A stretch of 41,091 nt of DNA from Ligilactobacillus salitolerans (GCF_003864415.1 NZ_BFFP01000005.1:56776-97866), one strand, 5' to 3'; counted from the stretch's first letter, positions 15,260 to 25,873 are shown. Notes: a model not told the origin generated them from the letters alone. Translations and numbers: made by a program.

Positions 15260-17176
15260 GTGCGCAAGATTAATACTGATGAGCTGCAAATCATAGAGGA
15301 AATCATTAAAGATGAAGTTGTTCATTATGCTGATCTATCAAGGGTAACCGGAAAGTCTAGAAAAACAATTGCTAAATATCTAGACCATATTTCAGATTTC
15401 GTAGTGCGGTTTCAGGTTCAATTGGTCAGGAAAAGAAACGTAGGTATTTATTTTAAGGGAAATATTGACCGACTTGTAAAGGAGTTCTATCAATTTAATG
15501 ATGGTCAGGGTGTGGATCCCAGCAATGCAAGACTTATTAAGTTGTTGTCACAGCTTCTTTCAGAGGCTAAGGAAAAGCCGGCACAAGAGTTTTGTGAAGA
15601 GCTTTTTGTGAGTCGAGGAACACTTGAAAATGATTTGAAGCAACTAAAACCAATTTTGAAGAAAAATGGAGCCAAACTGGTTTCTAACCATTTTGGCATC
15701 AAAATTGAGGCTTCTGAGAGGGTAAAACGTCGACTAATATCTGAATTATTAAACATGTATTGGGGTAAATCAATTTTTCTGCAAGAAAAGCACGAAAAGC
15801 CGCAGATTCCAAGCAATCTTCCTAAAGATATTGCAGAATTACTGGATCAATCTATATTTGACGATGTTAGTGCTGTGCTGAATAAGTTTCAGAAAGAGAT
15901 CGATTTTTACCTCAATGACTATGAGTATCAGTCATTATGTGTCCATCTTGTAATTGCTATTAAGAGGATCAAGCGGCATGAGATCCTAAAATCAAACGAA
16001 ACGCAAAAAGACCTTGAGATGGAAACAAGAAAATTAGTTGCTTTGCTTGAAAAGAAGTTTGCGATGGTTTTGCCGGATGATGAAAAAAGTTATATTGATA
16101 TTCACATCCTTGCTGCTAAAGAGGGGCAAGAGGGCAGTGCAAGTAAAGTTGATAGAATAAAAAATTCAACTCAAAACGATTTGTATGATTTTCTGGCTGG
16201 AAATATTCGCGAGACCGATGATTTCTTACTTGAAAATCTGACGCTGCATTTAATTCCAGCACTTAAAAGGTTATCTTTGGGACTTAAATTAAGTAACCCC
16301 TATACCAATGAAATTAAACGTTATTTTCCTTATGCATATAATGAGGCTGCCGACTTAGGAATCAAAATTTATCAACAGTTTGATGTCAAGCTAAACGAAG
16401 ATGAATTGGCATATGTTACCTTGCATTTACAAGCTTTTCGGGAAAGAAGTAGTACTAAGTTACAAGCGGTGATTGTCTGCAGCACTGGAATGGGGACTGC
16501 TCGGCTGATTGAACAAAGACTAAAAAATAACTTTGCTGATCTTTTGGAGATTCGAAGAGTCATTTCTTTGCAAGAGTTAAAAAGACTGCCTATTACAGAA
16601 GACTTAGTGATCAGTACAATCAATATTTCCAATCTTGAGGCGCCGGTAATAGTGGTCCCACCATTTTTAGATCAGAATTCTATTAGTAAGATCAGTCGAA
16701 AAATAGATCAATTACATGGCGAACACTCTAACCGCTCTGAATTTATGAAATTGATCGACCCTCGAGTAGTCATGATCGACAATAAGCCGCGCTCGCAGAA
16801 AGAGGCAATCGGCAAAACAGCTTCACTTTTAGTGATGAATGGCTATGCCAGAGAAGGGATAGGTGCAGCTGCCTGCGCCAGAGAAAAGTTGGCCAGTACT
16901 CAGATTGACCAGGTTGCAGTTCCACATGCACCACTTTCTTTTGTGATCCATCCCTGTATTGGTATCTATATCAATAGGCAAGGAATTGAGTGGGGCGAAG
17001 GACAAGTCAATTTAATTTTCTTTCTAGCAATGAATCAGGAAATTAAAGCGAAAGTTGACGAGATTTATCGGTATTTCAATGAGATTCTGGAGGATAAAGA
17101 ATTATTGAAGCAGTTGATTGCTTGCAAGAATTCTTCAGAAGTGATTAGTAGATTAGAAGGTGAGAGGAATGTCTGA
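15260..17176 (+). CDS. PRD-containing PTS-controlled transcriptional activator (ManR/MtlR type)
   Basis: 638 residues. Order: N-terminal winged helix-turn-helix (to about 80), a second HTH/Mga-like region, two PTS regulation domains (roughly 185-300 and 310-400), an EIIB-like domain with VCSTGMGTA and Cys407, and an EIIA-like domain ending in the phospho-acceptor loop VAVPHA with His556. Such proteins are tuned by HPr and IIB phosphorylation and activate their own PTS operon. The start must be GTG 15260, because TAG precedes it in frame and no ATG follows nearby; the ribosome binding site is weak. Its stop lies inside the start region of the IIA gene, so the operon is tightly coupled. Confidence 0.85.
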   Translation: MRKINTDELQIIEEIIKDEVVHYADLSRVTGKSRKTIAKYLDHISDFVVRFQVQLVRKRNVGIYFKGNIDRLVKEFYQFNDGQGVDPSNARLIKLLSQLLSEAKEKPAQEFCEELFVSRGTLENDLKQLKPILKKNGAKLVSNHFGIKIEASERVKRRLISELLNMYWGKSIFLQEKHEKPQIPSNLPKDIAELLDQSIFDDVSAVLNKFQKEIDFYLNDYEYQSLCVHLVIAIKRIKRHEILKSNETQKDLEMETRKLVALLEKKFAMVLPDDEKSYIDIHILAAKEGQEGSASKVDRIKNSTQNDLYDFLAGNIRETDDFLLENLTLHLIPALKRLSLGLKLSNPYTNEIKRYFPYAYNEAADLGIKIYQQFDVKLNEDELAYVTLHLQAFRERSSTKLQAVIVCSTGMGTARLIEQRLKNNFADLLEIRRVISLQELKRLPITEDLVISTINISNLEAPVIVVPPFLDQNSISKISRKIDQLHGEHSNRSEFMKLIDPRVVMIDNKPRSQKEAIGKTASLLVMNGYAREGIGAAACAREKLASTQIDQVAVPHAPLSFVIHPCIGIYINRQGIEWGEGQVNLIFFLAMNQEIKAKVDEIYRYFNEILEDKELLKQLIACKNSSEVISRLEGERNV

Positions 17177-17645
17177 GACACAAGATTTTATCAACGAAAA
17201 AAATATCATTATTGGGTTAGATGCCACAGATAAAGAAGATGCGATTTTTAAGATGAGTCAGGTCTTAGAGAAGAATGGCGACATTTGTGATGCTAAGAAA
17301 TTTTATCAGGATGTCTTGTACAGAGAAAGTCTGACGACTACAGGAATCGGCAATAATATTGCTATCCCTCATGGAAAAAGTGACACGGTCATGCAGCCAT
17401 CATTGATCTTTGCTAAAAGTAAACGACCATTGCAGTGGAATTCATTGGATGGGCAGCCGGTTGAGATTATTTTTTTAATGGCAGTTGGAACCGCTGACAG
17501 TGGAAAAGAGCACTTAAGAATGCTAGCACATCTTTCAGGAAATCTAATGAATGATGATTTTGTTAAGCAAATTAAGGACGCAAATAAAACCCAGGATATT
17601 TTAGATGTTTTTGATGAATTTAAGGAGGATGAAGATAATGAGTAA
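17169..17645 (+). CDS. PTS fructose-family IIA component
   Basis: 158 residues. The active-site loop GIGNNIAIPHGK carries His68. LQWNSLDGQPVEIIFLMAVG is the conserved continuation. AGAAGGTG precedes ATG 17169. It receives phosphate from HPr and passes it to the IIB at 17638. It overlaps both neighbours slightly, so translation is probably coupled. Confidence 0.92.
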   Translation: MSETQDFINEKNIIIGLDATDKEDAIFKMSQVLEKNGDICDAKKFYQDVLYRESLTTTGIGNNIAIPHGKSDTVMQPSLIFAKSKRPLQWNSLDGQPVEIIFLMAVGTADSGKEHLRMLAHLSGNLMNDDFVKQIKDANKTQDILDVFDEFKEDEDNE

Positions 17646-17955
17646 AAAAATAGTTGCTGTTACAGCTTGTATTGCAGGTATCGCACACACATATATGGCG
17701 GCCGAAAACCTGAAAAAGTATGCCAAAAAGGCTGGTTATGAAATTAAGGTTGAAACGCAAGGCGCTATGGGGATTGAAAATCAGTTAAAACAAAAAGATA
17801 TTGATGAAGCTGATATTGTGATTTTTGCTGTCGATACAACAGTTTCAAAAGCAGAAAGATTCGAAAACAAGAACGTATTTAAGGTTGGTACATCTGAAGT
17901 TGTCAAGAATGGTAAGGCAGCAATTGATGGTGCAATAGCTGCTGCTCAACAATAA
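17638..17955 (+). CDS. PTS fructose-family IIB component
   Basis: 105 residues. The phosphocysteine motif VTACIAGIAHTYMA has Cys11, followed by KVETQGAMGIENQL as in fructose/mannosylglycerate IIB proteins. AAGGAGGATG precedes ATG 17638, which overlaps the IIA stop by eight bases; the frame extends upstream but not with IIB-like sequence. Confidence 0.92.
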   Translation: MSKKIVAVTACIAGIAHTYMAAENLKKYAKKAGYEIKVETQGAMGIENQLKQKDIDEADIVIFAVDTTVSKAERFENKNVFKVGTSEVVKNGKAAIDGAIAAAQQ

Positions 17956-17971
17956 AAAGGGGTGGGACCTG

Positions 17972-19000
17972 ATGAAACAATTTTTTAAAGAGTTAGGACA
18001 GCATTTTCAGACTGGTGTATCTTATATGATCCCATTAGTTACAGCTTCTGGGCTTTTGACCTCAATTGCCGTGATTTTCGGTGGGCAAGCTGTCTGGAAT
18101 GAGACAAGCGATGTTTGGGGCAACATGCGCTTACTAGGCCAAACGGGGTTGAACTTTATTCCTGTCATCATTGCTGCTTACGTTGCATATTCAATTGCTG
18201 ATCGCCCTGGGCTGGCTCCGGCTTTTATTGTTGGTTTGGTAGCTGCCAAAATGGGAACAGGCTTCCTTGGAGGCATGTTGGTTGGGATCTTAATGGGTTA
18301 TTTAATTCAATGGTTGAAGAAAATTCCAACGCCTGCAAAATTAACTACTGTTAAATCACTTCTGCTGATCCCGTTTTTGGCAACGTTGATTGTTGGGTTC
18401 GTAATGGTTTACGTTGTTGGTGAGCCAATTTCGGCGATGACTAATTTCCTGTCTGCTTGGTTAAAAGGAATGAGTGGGACCAACGCTGTTTTGCTAGCCG
18501 GACTATTGGGAGCAATGATGGCCGTTGATATGGGCGGCCCAATCAATAAAATTGCATACGCTTTCGGCATGGCAGCCTTCACTACTGGTGGTTATCAAGC
18601 AAGTACAGCAATGTTAATGGCAATTGCGATCCCACCGGCAGGAATGTTTTTAGCAACCTTGCTTGGAGGACGTAAATTATACAGTCAACAAGAAATCGAA
18701 AATGGTAGAACTGCTATTATTATGGGATTAGTTGGAATTACTGAAGGGACGATTCCTTTTGCTGTCGCTGATCCAGTTCGTGTTATTCCAAGTATTATTA
18801 TTGGGACTTCTGTGGGTTGTGGTTTAAATGCTGCTTTTGGGACTTATCAGAAAACTGCATTATCAACATTCATGGCAATTCCGTTCTCCTCAAATTGGAT
18901 CCTATATACGGTTGCAATTTTAGTTGGCGTCGTTGTGGTGGCATTGCTGGCAAATGGACTGAAAATTATCACGCATCATCAACCACAGGAGGATGATTAA
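17972..19000 (+). CDS. PTS fructose-family IIC component (permease)
   Basis: 342 residues with about eight to ten spans. Family stretches include GVSYMIPLVTASGLL near the N-terminus, AVDMGGPINKIAYAFG, and GITEGTIPFAVADPVRVIPS. GGGGTGGG precedes the ATG. With the separate IIA and IIB it makes a three-protein enzyme II like those next to GH38 mannosidases in Listeria and enterococci, and comparable to the fused MngA of E. coli. Confidence 0.93.
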   Translation: MKQFFKELGQHFQTGVSYMIPLVTASGLLTSIAVIFGGQAVWNETSDVWGNMRLLGQTGLNFIPVIIAAYVAYSIADRPGLAPAFIVGLVAAKMGTGFLGGMLVGILMGYLIQWLKKIPTPAKLTTVKSLLLIPFLATLIVGFVMVYVVGEPISAMTNFLSAWLKGMSGTNAVLLAGLLGAMMAVDMGGPINKIAYAFGMAAFTTGGYQASTAMLMAIAIPPAGMFLATLLGGRKLYSQQEIENGRTAIIMGLVGITEGTIPFAVADPVRVIPSIIIGTSVGCGLNAAFGTYQKTALSTFMAIPFSSNWILYTVAILVGVVVVALLANGLKIITHHQPQEDD

Positions 19001-19003
19001 TTT

Positions 19004-21625
19004 ATGACCAAAGCGCATTTTGTGAACCATACGCATTGGGACCGAGAATGGTACTTTACGACAGAAGATGCCCAGGTTTTAAGTGACCAGTTATTCTCAG
19101 ATGTTTTACAAGAATTGGAAAGTCACCCAGAAGCCAACTTTACTCTCGATGGACAGACATCAATCGTGGATGAATATGTCGCTATGCATCCAGAAGACGT
19201 GGACAGAATTAAAGCCTTAGTTGCACGAGGACAGCTTTTTATTGGCCCCTGGTATACCCAGACTGATGCCATGCTGCCCGATGCCGAGTCAATTATTCGC
19301 AATTTAGTGATTGGGATAAATGATACCAAGCTAAAATACGGGCAGCCGATGATGATCGGTTACCTGCCGGATACCTTTGGCTTTAACGCCCAACTGCCAA
19401 TGCTCTTGAATCAGGTGGGGATCAGCGACTTCCTTTTCTGGCGCGGGACAAACTTTAAGCGCCAGATGGACTCTGTTTACTTCAAGTGGCAGGGCTTGGG
19501 TGAAAATCAAGTTTACACAGCTAACTTTCCTTTCGGCTATTATACTGGGCAAATTGCTGTCGATTCTAAGCGGCACTTAAAAGAATTTGTAGAGAATCGC
19601 CTGGATCCCGGCATTGATTTTTCTGCCGACCATGGCAACAACGAGACGGTTTTACTGCCATCAGGGATCGATCAAATGAATATCGTGCATAACGTGCAGC
19701 AGACGTTAGATGAGATCAATCAATACAGCCATAATCAGATCCTTTTGAGCAGTTACCCGCAATTCATGCAGACCTTACGGCAAAATGACGATTTGCCCGC
19801 CTATCAGGGTGAGCTGCGTTATCCAACATACTCGCGGGTGCACCGGACGATCGGTTCAGTGCGGTCGCGGATCAAACGGAAAAACTTTGCTTTGGAACAG
19901 CAGATCTTGCGCAGAGTTGAACCGCTGCTGGTCATCGCGCAAAAATGCGGGATCAAGGTCTCCAATGGAGTGGTCTTGAAGCTGTGGAAAAAGTTGTTGG
20001 AGTGTCAGCCGCACGATACCTTGGGCGGCAGTGTCTCAGATAACGTTGCCAGTGATATCGACCATCGCTTCAAAGAAGGCTTTGAAATCGCGGACGGGAT
20101 CGAAAACTATATCAAAAAGCGCATCGCCCAGAGACTGAAATTGACCGACCAGCATGTCCTGGTCTTTAATACTGACGCGCGTCCATTTAGCGGTTATAAA
20201 ACGGTGCAATTTTTGGCTCGCTCCAAGAACATCAAGTTTGCTGAAAAATATCATGCTGCGATCTTAAAAGCAGATTATGTGCCTAAACGGGAAAACATCA
20301 TGCAGCAAACAGCTAAAGGTTTCGAATTCAAGGATGAACCTGGTTACTATCAATTAACGGTGCGGCTGAAAGTTGATTTTAAGGGTCTCGGTTATCAAGT
20401 CGTTGCCTTTCAAGCAGATCAGGCTGCCTTGCCTGAGTTGCAGCAAGTTGAGCAGACGACCATTGAAAACCATGCCTGGAAAGTAGCGTACAATGACGGC
20501 CAGTTTACTGGATACGCCAACGGCAAAGTTTATCCCGGGTTGATCAGTATTGTTGATTCGGGTAACGATGGGGACACCTATGACTATTCGCCGCTTCGAG
20601 GTGATCAAGAAATTGCTTTGCCTTTGAAAGGAGAAGTCAATGTCCATGCTGTTACTGATTATCAAGAGCTTTCTTTGACCGGGAAATGGCGGCTGCCGCA
20701 ACAACTCAGTGAGCGCTTGGTCAAGGATCCAAACTGTGGTGAAGTTGCGTACAAACTGACCTTGTCCTTGAGTGCAGACGATGATGTTTTAGCTGGTCGG
20801 CTGGAAGTTGATAACCAGGTCCTGGATCATCGCATACGGCTGAAGATCAAGACTGGGATCCAAAGCGACCATGCACTAGCACAGATCCAAGGCGGCTTTC
20901 AAAAGACCTTTAACTTGCCGATCGATCCTAATTGGCAAGACGAGTTTGTCGAAAAGCCCGTCAATCTTTATAACTTTGATAAAGTCGTTGGCATGAACGA
21001 CGAACATGAAGGAATTTTCCTCTTTGCAAAAGGCCTGAAAGAGTATGAGTTAGGGGAACAAGCCTTTTATGTCACTTTGATGGCCACGACTGGTCAATTG
21101 GGGAAACCTAATTTGTTGTGGCGTCCAGGCAGAGCTTCAGGCGATACGACCAGTCTCGGGCACCAGATGACCCCCACACCACTCGCAGAAGAGCTGGGGG
21201 AAAACACTTTTGAATTTGGTTTGCTGGCTGGCAAGGATCTGCAAGAAAATGAATTAGCTGTTAGAGCCGAACGCTGGCTGGCCGCAGATGTTAGTTACCA
21301 GCTCCAGACGCTTAACCTCTTTATTAACCGTTTGGATAATAAAATCTGGGAGATCGAATTTGATGACAGTTTGCCGCAAATTACTGAGCAGGAAACCTTG
21401 TTTGAACTTGACCCAGAAGTCACGATCAGTGCACTTTACCCTGCCTATACTGTTAAAGGTGCAGTTGTTTTGCGGTTAGCCAATGAGTCTGCAAAAACGC
21501 TCGATCTTTCTGCTTTGTTGGAGCAGGGTTTTATCCCAACCAATGCTCTGGAAGAAACTTTACCCAAGAAAGAAAAGCTGCTGCTTGCACCCTATGATAT
21601 GCTGACAGTGCTGAAGAAAGATTAG
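19004..21625 (+). CDS. mngB: GH38 alpha-mannosidase
   Basis: 873 residues, full length and cytoplasmic (no signal peptide). The zinc-site motif HTHWDREW is at 9-16 (His11, Asp13). The nucleophile Asp123 is in GYLPDTFGFN, and QPHDTLGGS gives later zinc-site residues. The C-terminal beta domains are typical. In MngB-type pathways the PTS delivers an alpha-mannoside phosphorylated on mannose, and this enzyme releases mannose-6-phosphate. It starts four bases after the IIC stop with AGGAGG upstream. The exact substrate is not shown by sequence. Confidence 0.92.
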   Translation: MTKAHFVNHTHWDREWYFTTEDAQVLSDQLFSDVLQELESHPEANFTLDGQTSIVDEYVAMHPEDVDRIKALVARGQLFIGPWYTQTDAMLPDAESIIRNLVIGINDTKLKYGQPMMIGYLPDTFGFNAQLPMLLNQVGISDFLFWRGTNFKRQMDSVYFKWQGLGENQVYTANFPFGYYTGQIAVDSKRHLKEFVENRLDPGIDFSADHGNNETVLLPSGIDQMNIVHNVQQTLDEINQYSHNQILLSSYPQFMQTLRQNDDLPAYQGELRYPTYSRVHRTIGSVRSRIKRKNFALEQQILRRVEPLLVIAQKCGIKVSNGVVLKLWKKLLECQPHDTLGGSVSDNVASDIDHRFKEGFEIADGIENYIKKRIAQRLKLTDQHVLVFNTDARPFSGYKTVQFLARSKNIKFAEKYHAAILKADYVPKRENIMQQTAKGFEFKDEPGYYQLTVRLKVDFKGLGYQVVAFQADQAALPELQQVEQTTIENHAWKVAYNDGQFTGYANGKVYPGLISIVDSGNDGDTYDYSPLRGDQEIALPLKGEVNVHAVTDYQELSLTGKWRLPQQLSERLVKDPNCGEVAYKLTLSLSADDDVLAGRLEVDNQVLDHRIRLKIKTGIQSDHALAQIQGGFQKTFNLPIDPNWQDEFVEKPVNLYNFDKVVGMNDEHEGIFLFAKGLKEYELGEQAFYVTLMATTGQLGKPNLLWRPGRASGDTTSLGHQMTPTPLAEELGENTFEFGLLAGKDLQENELAVRAERWLAADVSYQLQTLNLFINRLDNKIWEIEFDDSLPQITEQETLFELDPEVTISALYPAYTVKGAVVLRLANESAKTLDLSALLEQGFIPTNALEETLPKKEKLLLAPYDMLTVLKKD

Positions 21626-21637
21626 GAGGGCTGAATT

Positions 21638-22504
21638 ATGCGGTTAGGAAGTATCGAGGCTGGCGGGACCAAGTTCATTGTCGCCGTTGCGGATGAAAAT
21701 TATCGGATCTTGGCACGGCGCAGGATTCCCACGACCACACCAGCAGAAACATTAGCAGCTTGTATCAGCTTTTTTCAGGAAAATCCGGTGAATGCTTTAG
21801 GGATCGGCAGCTTTGGTCCCGCAGAAATTAAAAGAGATTCACCGCATTTTGGCACAATTTTGAACACCCCTAAACCCAACTGGGCCCAAGTCGATGTAGT
21901 TGGTCCGTTAAAGCAAGCGCTGCAAGTGCCGGCGGCTTTTACGACCGATGTCAATGCATCTGCGTATGGTGAGTATATGCTGGGAGCAGGCAAAAAGGTC
22001 AACTCGCTGATTTACTTTACGGTTGGAACGGGGATCGGCGGCGGTGCGATCCAAGATGGACACTTCATTGGCGGCAGGTCACATACTGAGATGGGGCACG
22101 CCTTTGTTAAGCCGTATTCTGGCGATGATTTCAAAGGAGTCTGTCCTTATCACGGCAACCAGTGCTTTGAAGGCATGGCTTCCGGTCCTGCCATCGAAGC
22201 ACGGACCGGTCAACGTGGTGAAGACCTAGAGCGAAGCGCTGATGTTTTCAAGTTGATCAGCTACTATACAGCCCAGCTGGTTTTAGCTGCCTACTTGAAT
22301 TTCACGCCAGAAAAGATTGTGCTCGGCGGGTCGGTCATTAGCCAAACTGAATTACCGCAAATCAGAAAAGTTGTGCGGGAACTCAATAACGGCTACGTTG
22401 ATTTGCCAGACCTAGATCAGTTGCTGGTCCTGACTTCAATTCCAGATAATGGCGCAGCAACGATGGGAAATTTTGCTTTAGCGCGACGGCTGCTTGAAGG
22501 ATAG
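21638..22504 (+). CDS. ROK-family fructokinase/mannokinase
   Basis: 288 residues. It has the ROK N-terminal ATP loop SIEAGGTKF, the DVNASAYGEY segment, GTGIGGGAI, and the zinc-binding cluster HTEMGH...CPYHGNQCFEG that defines the ScrK/GmuE branch. Members phosphorylate fructose or mannose at C6. As last gene of the alpha-mannoside operon, mannose kinase is the likelier role: it would trap free mannose released from a mannosyl-mannose substrate. AGGAGG precedes the ATG, 12 bases after the mannosidase. Confidence 0.88.
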   Translation: MRLGSIEAGGTKFIVAVADENYRILARRRIPTTTPAETLAACISFFQENPVNALGIGSFGPAEIKRDSPHFGTILNTPKPNWAQVDVVGPLKQALQVPAAFTTDVNASAYGEYMLGAGKKVNSLIYFTVGTGIGGGAIQDGHFIGGRSHTEMGHAFVKPYSGDDFKGVCPYHGNQCFEGMASGPAIEARTGQRGEDLERSADVFKLISYYTAQLVLAAYLNFTPEKIVLGGSVISQTELPQIRKVVRELNNGYVDLPDLDQLLVLTSIPDNGAATMGNFALARRLLEG

Positions 22505-22614
22505 GCGTGGAGTTGTCTGGAGCAAGAGCCTTTAAAAGCTAACGGCTGGGATAAAGCCTAAGTGCTGTCTAGTCAGATGATGGATTGAACCAAAAATTAT
22601 TTTGAATTGTAATT

Positions 22615-22650
22615 GGAGCTATCGGGTGGATCCGGTGGCCCCTTTTTTTA
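22615..22650 (+). terminator. Terminator of the alpha-mannoside operon
   Basis: GCTATCGGG and TCCGGTGGC pair along nine positions with G-U pairs around a TGGA loop, framed by GG/CC, and are followed by seven T residues. Confidence 0.75.
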
Positions 22651-22686
22651 TTTAAATTAGGGTGATGTAAAAAGTGCGCCAAAATC

Positions 22687-22788
22687 TGTTATCGGTAACA
22701 TCGTTAATGTGACGGGAACCTTGATTTGACGGGCTAGAAAACGATTGCTTCGGTTAATTTGGCAATGCTATCATGAAAATTGTAAATA
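22687..22788 (+). promoter_or_regulatory. Control region of the maltose phosphorylase operon: MalR operator, cre-like site and promoter
   Basis: TGTTATCGGTAACA (22687-22700) is the first of three MalR-type palindromes. AGAAAACGATTGCT (22736-22749) matches the catabolite-response consensus at 11 of 14 positions. TTGGCA (22759-22764) with TAAATA (22783-22788) is a plausible promoter with 18-base spacing. The rest of the 370-base gap from 22505 holds the upstream terminator and no gene. Confidence 0.65.
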
Positions 22789-22874
22789 TAGCGCATAGAC
22801 TAGCGACTAAGGCAGTGGTTAGGTAAGGTCACTGGCAAAAATATGAAAGCAGTAACTGAAGGAGCAAAAAGCAA

Positions 22875-25139
22875 ATGAAAAGAATTTTTGAGATCGATCC
22901 TTGGAAGATCGTGACTCACTCGTTAGACCAAGATAATAAAAGGCTACAAGAAAGTATCACCAGTCTGGGCAATGAGTATATGGGAATGCGCGGGATGTTC
23001 GAAGAAAAATATTCAGGCGACACTCACCATGGGATCTATCTGGGAGGGGTCTGGTATCCGGATAAGACTAGAGTCGGTTGGTGGAAAAACGGCTATCCCG
23101 CTTATTTCGGCAAGGTGATCAACGCGGTTGATTTTGTCAGTGTAGATCTGCAGATCAATGGCGAGTCGATCGACTTAGCCCGTGACCGCTATACCGATTT
23201 TGACTTAGAACTTGATATGCAACGCGGGATTTTAAGACGCAGTTTCACTGTGTTTAAGGGTGATGCCAAGGTCCGGCTGCATTCAGAACGCTTTGTTAGT
23301 ACAGCTTGCAAGGAACTCTACGCGAACCGGTTAACTTTTGAAAATCTTGGGAAAAAAGCGGTTGAACTCAGTATTAGTTCAGTGATCGACGCGAATGTTT
23401 TCAATGAGGATGCCAATTATGACGAGCAATTCTGGGATGTTTTAGCCCACCAGGCAAAAGGTCAAGAACTGACCATGACCTCCCAGACCATTCCTAATTC
23501 TTTTGGTACACCCCAGTTTATTGTGGCGATGAAGGCTGTCCATCAGACTTCGCTGACTTTCCAGAAAAATGAAACGAGTCCAAAAACTGTTGCGGCTCTC
23601 TGGTCAGGTGAGTTGGGCCCTGGCGACCAGGCTGAATTTGAAAAAAAGGTGCTGGTCACGACTTCACGCGATTATCCCAGTCAAGAAAAAATTGAGCTGG
23701 CGGCAGAGCGGTTAGCGAGTCAGCAAGGCGGACGTGCTTTTGCGGAACTTTTAGCTGAACATGCAGCAATTTGGGAAAAGCGCTGGGAAAAATCTGATGT
23801 TGTGATCGAAGGCAACGCAGAATCCCAGCAAGGGATCCGCTTTAACCTCTTTCAGCTCTTTTCAACTTATTATGGCAACGATGCTCGGTTAAATATTGGA
23901 CCGAAAGGTTTTACGGGTGAAAAATACGGCGGGGCCACCTACTGGGACACTGAAGCCTTTGCCTTTCCTTTTTACCTTGGAGCAACACCGGCAAAAGTGA
24001 CGCGGAATCTGTTGCAATACCGGCATGATCAGTTGCCCGGGGCATTCCATAATGCGCAAGAACAAGGGCTTGATGGCGCGCTGTTTCCGATGGTGACCTT
24101 TAATGGGATAGAATGCCACAATGAATGGGAGATCACCTTTGAAGAGATCCACCGTAATGGCTCGATCGCCTATGCAATTTATAACTATACTCGCTACACC
24201 GGCGATCAGGAATATGTTCATCACGAAGGTTTCGATGTCTTGGTCGGGATCGCCCGTTTCTGGGCCGACCGGGTCCACTATTCTGCGCGTAAAGGCCAGT
24301 ACATGATCCACGGTGTGACGGGACCAAATGAATACGAAAATAACGTCAATAACAATTGGTATACCAACCTGCTTGCCAAATGGTGCTTAGGGTACACTGA
24401 CCAGATTGCCCAAGAGGTATCTGATCAGAAATTAGCTGAACTTAGTTTGGACCAAAAGGAGCGGAGTCGGTGGCGAGAAATCAGCAATCAGATGTACTTG
24501 CCGGCTGACTCAAATTTAGGGATCTTCGTTCAGCACGATACTTTTCTGGATAAAGATTTGACTCCAGTCAAAGACCTGCCGCAAGATCAGTTGCCGCTCA
24601 ACCAGCACTGGTCCTGGGATCATATCCTTCGTTCGCCTTACATTAAGCAGGCAGATGTCTTACAGGGAATCTATTATTTTATTGACCAATTTAGTGAAGA
24701 AGAGAAGCGTCGCAATTTTGACTTCTATGAACCTTTGACTGTGCATGAATCGAGCCTGTCCGCAGCAACTCATGCTGTGTTGGCGGCTGACCTGCATAAA
24801 GAAGATAAAGCCTTTGAAATGTACTCCCGGACTGCTAGGCTGGATCTGGATAATTACAATAATGACACCGAAGACGGCCTGCACATTACTTCAATGACCG
24901 GGTCTTGGCTGGCGATCGTGCAAGGCTTTGCTGGTCTGCGCGTCAACGCTGATCACCTGTCTTTTGCTCCGTTTTTGCCTAAAGAATGGACCGCTTATAG
25001 CTTTAGAATAAACTTCCGTGGTCGGCTGGTGAGTGTTGCAGTCAATACAGAGGGCACTAAACTTGCCTTATTGTCAGGCGATGACTTAGAGGTCATTTTA
25101 AATGGGACTCCAGTTTTCCTTGAAACGGAGGGCAAGTAA
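22875..25139 (+). CDS. mapA: Maltose phosphorylase, GH65
   Basis: 754 residues, the usual length. It splits maltose with phosphate into glucose and beta-D-glucose-1-phosphate in the cytoplasm, saving one ATP per maltose. The general-acid Glu486 lies in [10 protein letters not shown], and WDTEAF and [14 protein letters not shown] are conserved parts of the (alpha/alpha)6 barrel. The N-terminal beta-sandwich domain begins around [19 protein letters not shown] is nine bases before the ATG. Its stop abuts the pgmB start with no spacer, matching the metabolic coupling. Confidence 0.95.
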   Translation: MKRIFEIDPWKIVTHSLDQDNKRLQESITSLGNEYMGMRGMFEEKYSGDTHHGIYLGGVWYPDKTRVGWWKNGYPAYFGKVINAVDFVSVDLQINGESIDLARDRYTDFDLELDMQRGILRRSFTVFKGDAKVRLHSERFVSTACKELYANRLTFENLGKKAVELSISSVIDANVFNEDANYDEQFWDVLAHQAKGQELTMTSQTIPNSFGTPQFIVAMKAVHQTSLTFQKNETSPKTVAALWSGELGPGDQAEFEKKVLVTTSRDYPSQEKIELAAERLASQQGGRAFAELLAEHAAIWEKRWEKSDVVIEGNAESQQGIRFNLFQLFSTYYGNDARLNIGPKGFTGEKYGGATYWDTEAFAFPFYLGATPAKVTRNLLQYRHDQLPGAFHNAQEQGLDGALFPMVTFNGIECHNEWEITFEEIHRNGSIAYAIYNYTRYTGDQEYVHHEGFDVLVGIARFWADRVHYSARKGQYMIHGVTGPNEYENNVNNNWYTNLLAKWCLGYTDQIAQEVSDQKLAELSLDQKERSRWREISNQMYLPADSNLGIFVQHDTFLDKDLTPVKDLPQDQLPLNQHWSWDHILRSPYIKQADVLQGIYYFIDQFSEEEKRRNFDFYEPLTVHESSLSAATHAVLAADLHKEDKAFEMYSRTARLDLDNYNNDTEDGLHITSMTGSWLAIVQGFAGLRVNADHLSFAPFLPKEWTAYSFRINFRGRLVSVAVNTEGTKLALLSGDDLEVILNGTPVFLETEGK

Positions 25140-25826
25140 ATGCAAGGGATCTTGTTTGATGTCGACGGGATCTTGACTGATACCGCGAAATTTCATTTTG
25201 CTGCTTGGAGCCGACTGGCGCAAGAAAAGCTGCAAGTTGAGCTGCCTGTAGAATTTGAAAGTAACTTAAAGGGTGTCAGCCGCGTAGATTCCTTAGTGCG
25301 TATCATGGAATATGCCGGGATCACAGACCAATATTCACTCGGTCAAATTACTGCGTTAGCCAATGAGAAAAACGCTTATTATGTACAAGCCATCAGCCAA
25401 TTGACCAAGGCAGATATTTTGCCCGGGATCGTTGCTTTTTTGCAAGAACTTAAAGAGCATGATATTCCTTGCGCGGTTGCTTCAGCCTCTAAAAATGCAC
25501 CGCTGATCCTTAAAAATTTGGGCTTAAATTCATATTTTGCGGTCATCGCTGATCCTGCCCAGGTCAAACATGGGAAACCCGCTCCAGACCTCTTTTTGGC
25601 GGCAGCCCAAAAGCTGCAGGTCCCGATCCAGGAATGCGTTGGGATCGAAGATGCTGTGGCGGGAGTCGCTGCGATCAAAGCCGCCGGAGCCGTCGCTGTG
25701 GCAGTCGGGGACAAAATAGAGCTGCAGGCTGCTGATCGGGTCGTTTCTACAACAGCGGATCTAAACTATACCAGCGTCAATGAAGCCTTTCGGCAGTCCA
25801 GCAGCAAGAAAAATCTGTCAAGTTAG
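25140..25826 (+). CDS. pgmB: Beta-phosphoglucomutase
   Basis: 228 residues, HAD superfamily. Asp7 (nucleophile) and Asp9 (acid/base) are in LFDVDGILTDTA; ASASKNAP and GIEDAVAGVAAIKAAG are the later HAD motifs. It turns beta-glucose-1-phosphate from MapA into glucose-6-phosphate. It begins at the base after the mapA stop, so translation is coupled. Confidence 0.95.
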   Translation: MQGILFDVDGILTDTAKFHFAAWSRLAQEKLQVELPVEFESNLKGVSRVDSLVRIMEYAGITDQYSLGQITALANEKNAYYVQAISQLTKADILPGIVAFLQELKEHDIPCAVASASKNAPLILKNLGLNSYFAVIADPAQVKHGKPAPDLFLAAAQKLQVPIQECVGIEDAVAGVAAIKAAGAVAVAVGDKIELQAADRVVSTTADLNYTSVNEAFRQSSSKKNLSS

Positions 25827-25844
25827 ACCAAAGAAAAAATTTGA

Positions 25845-25873
25845 TTGAAGCACGTCGCAAAAAACCTTATGAT
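25845..25873 (+). promoter_or_regulatory. Probable malR promoter
   Basis: TTGAAG (25845-25850) and TATGAT (25868-25873) are 17 bases apart, between pgmB and malR, so malR need not depend on readthrough from mapA-pgmB. Confidence 0.5.
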
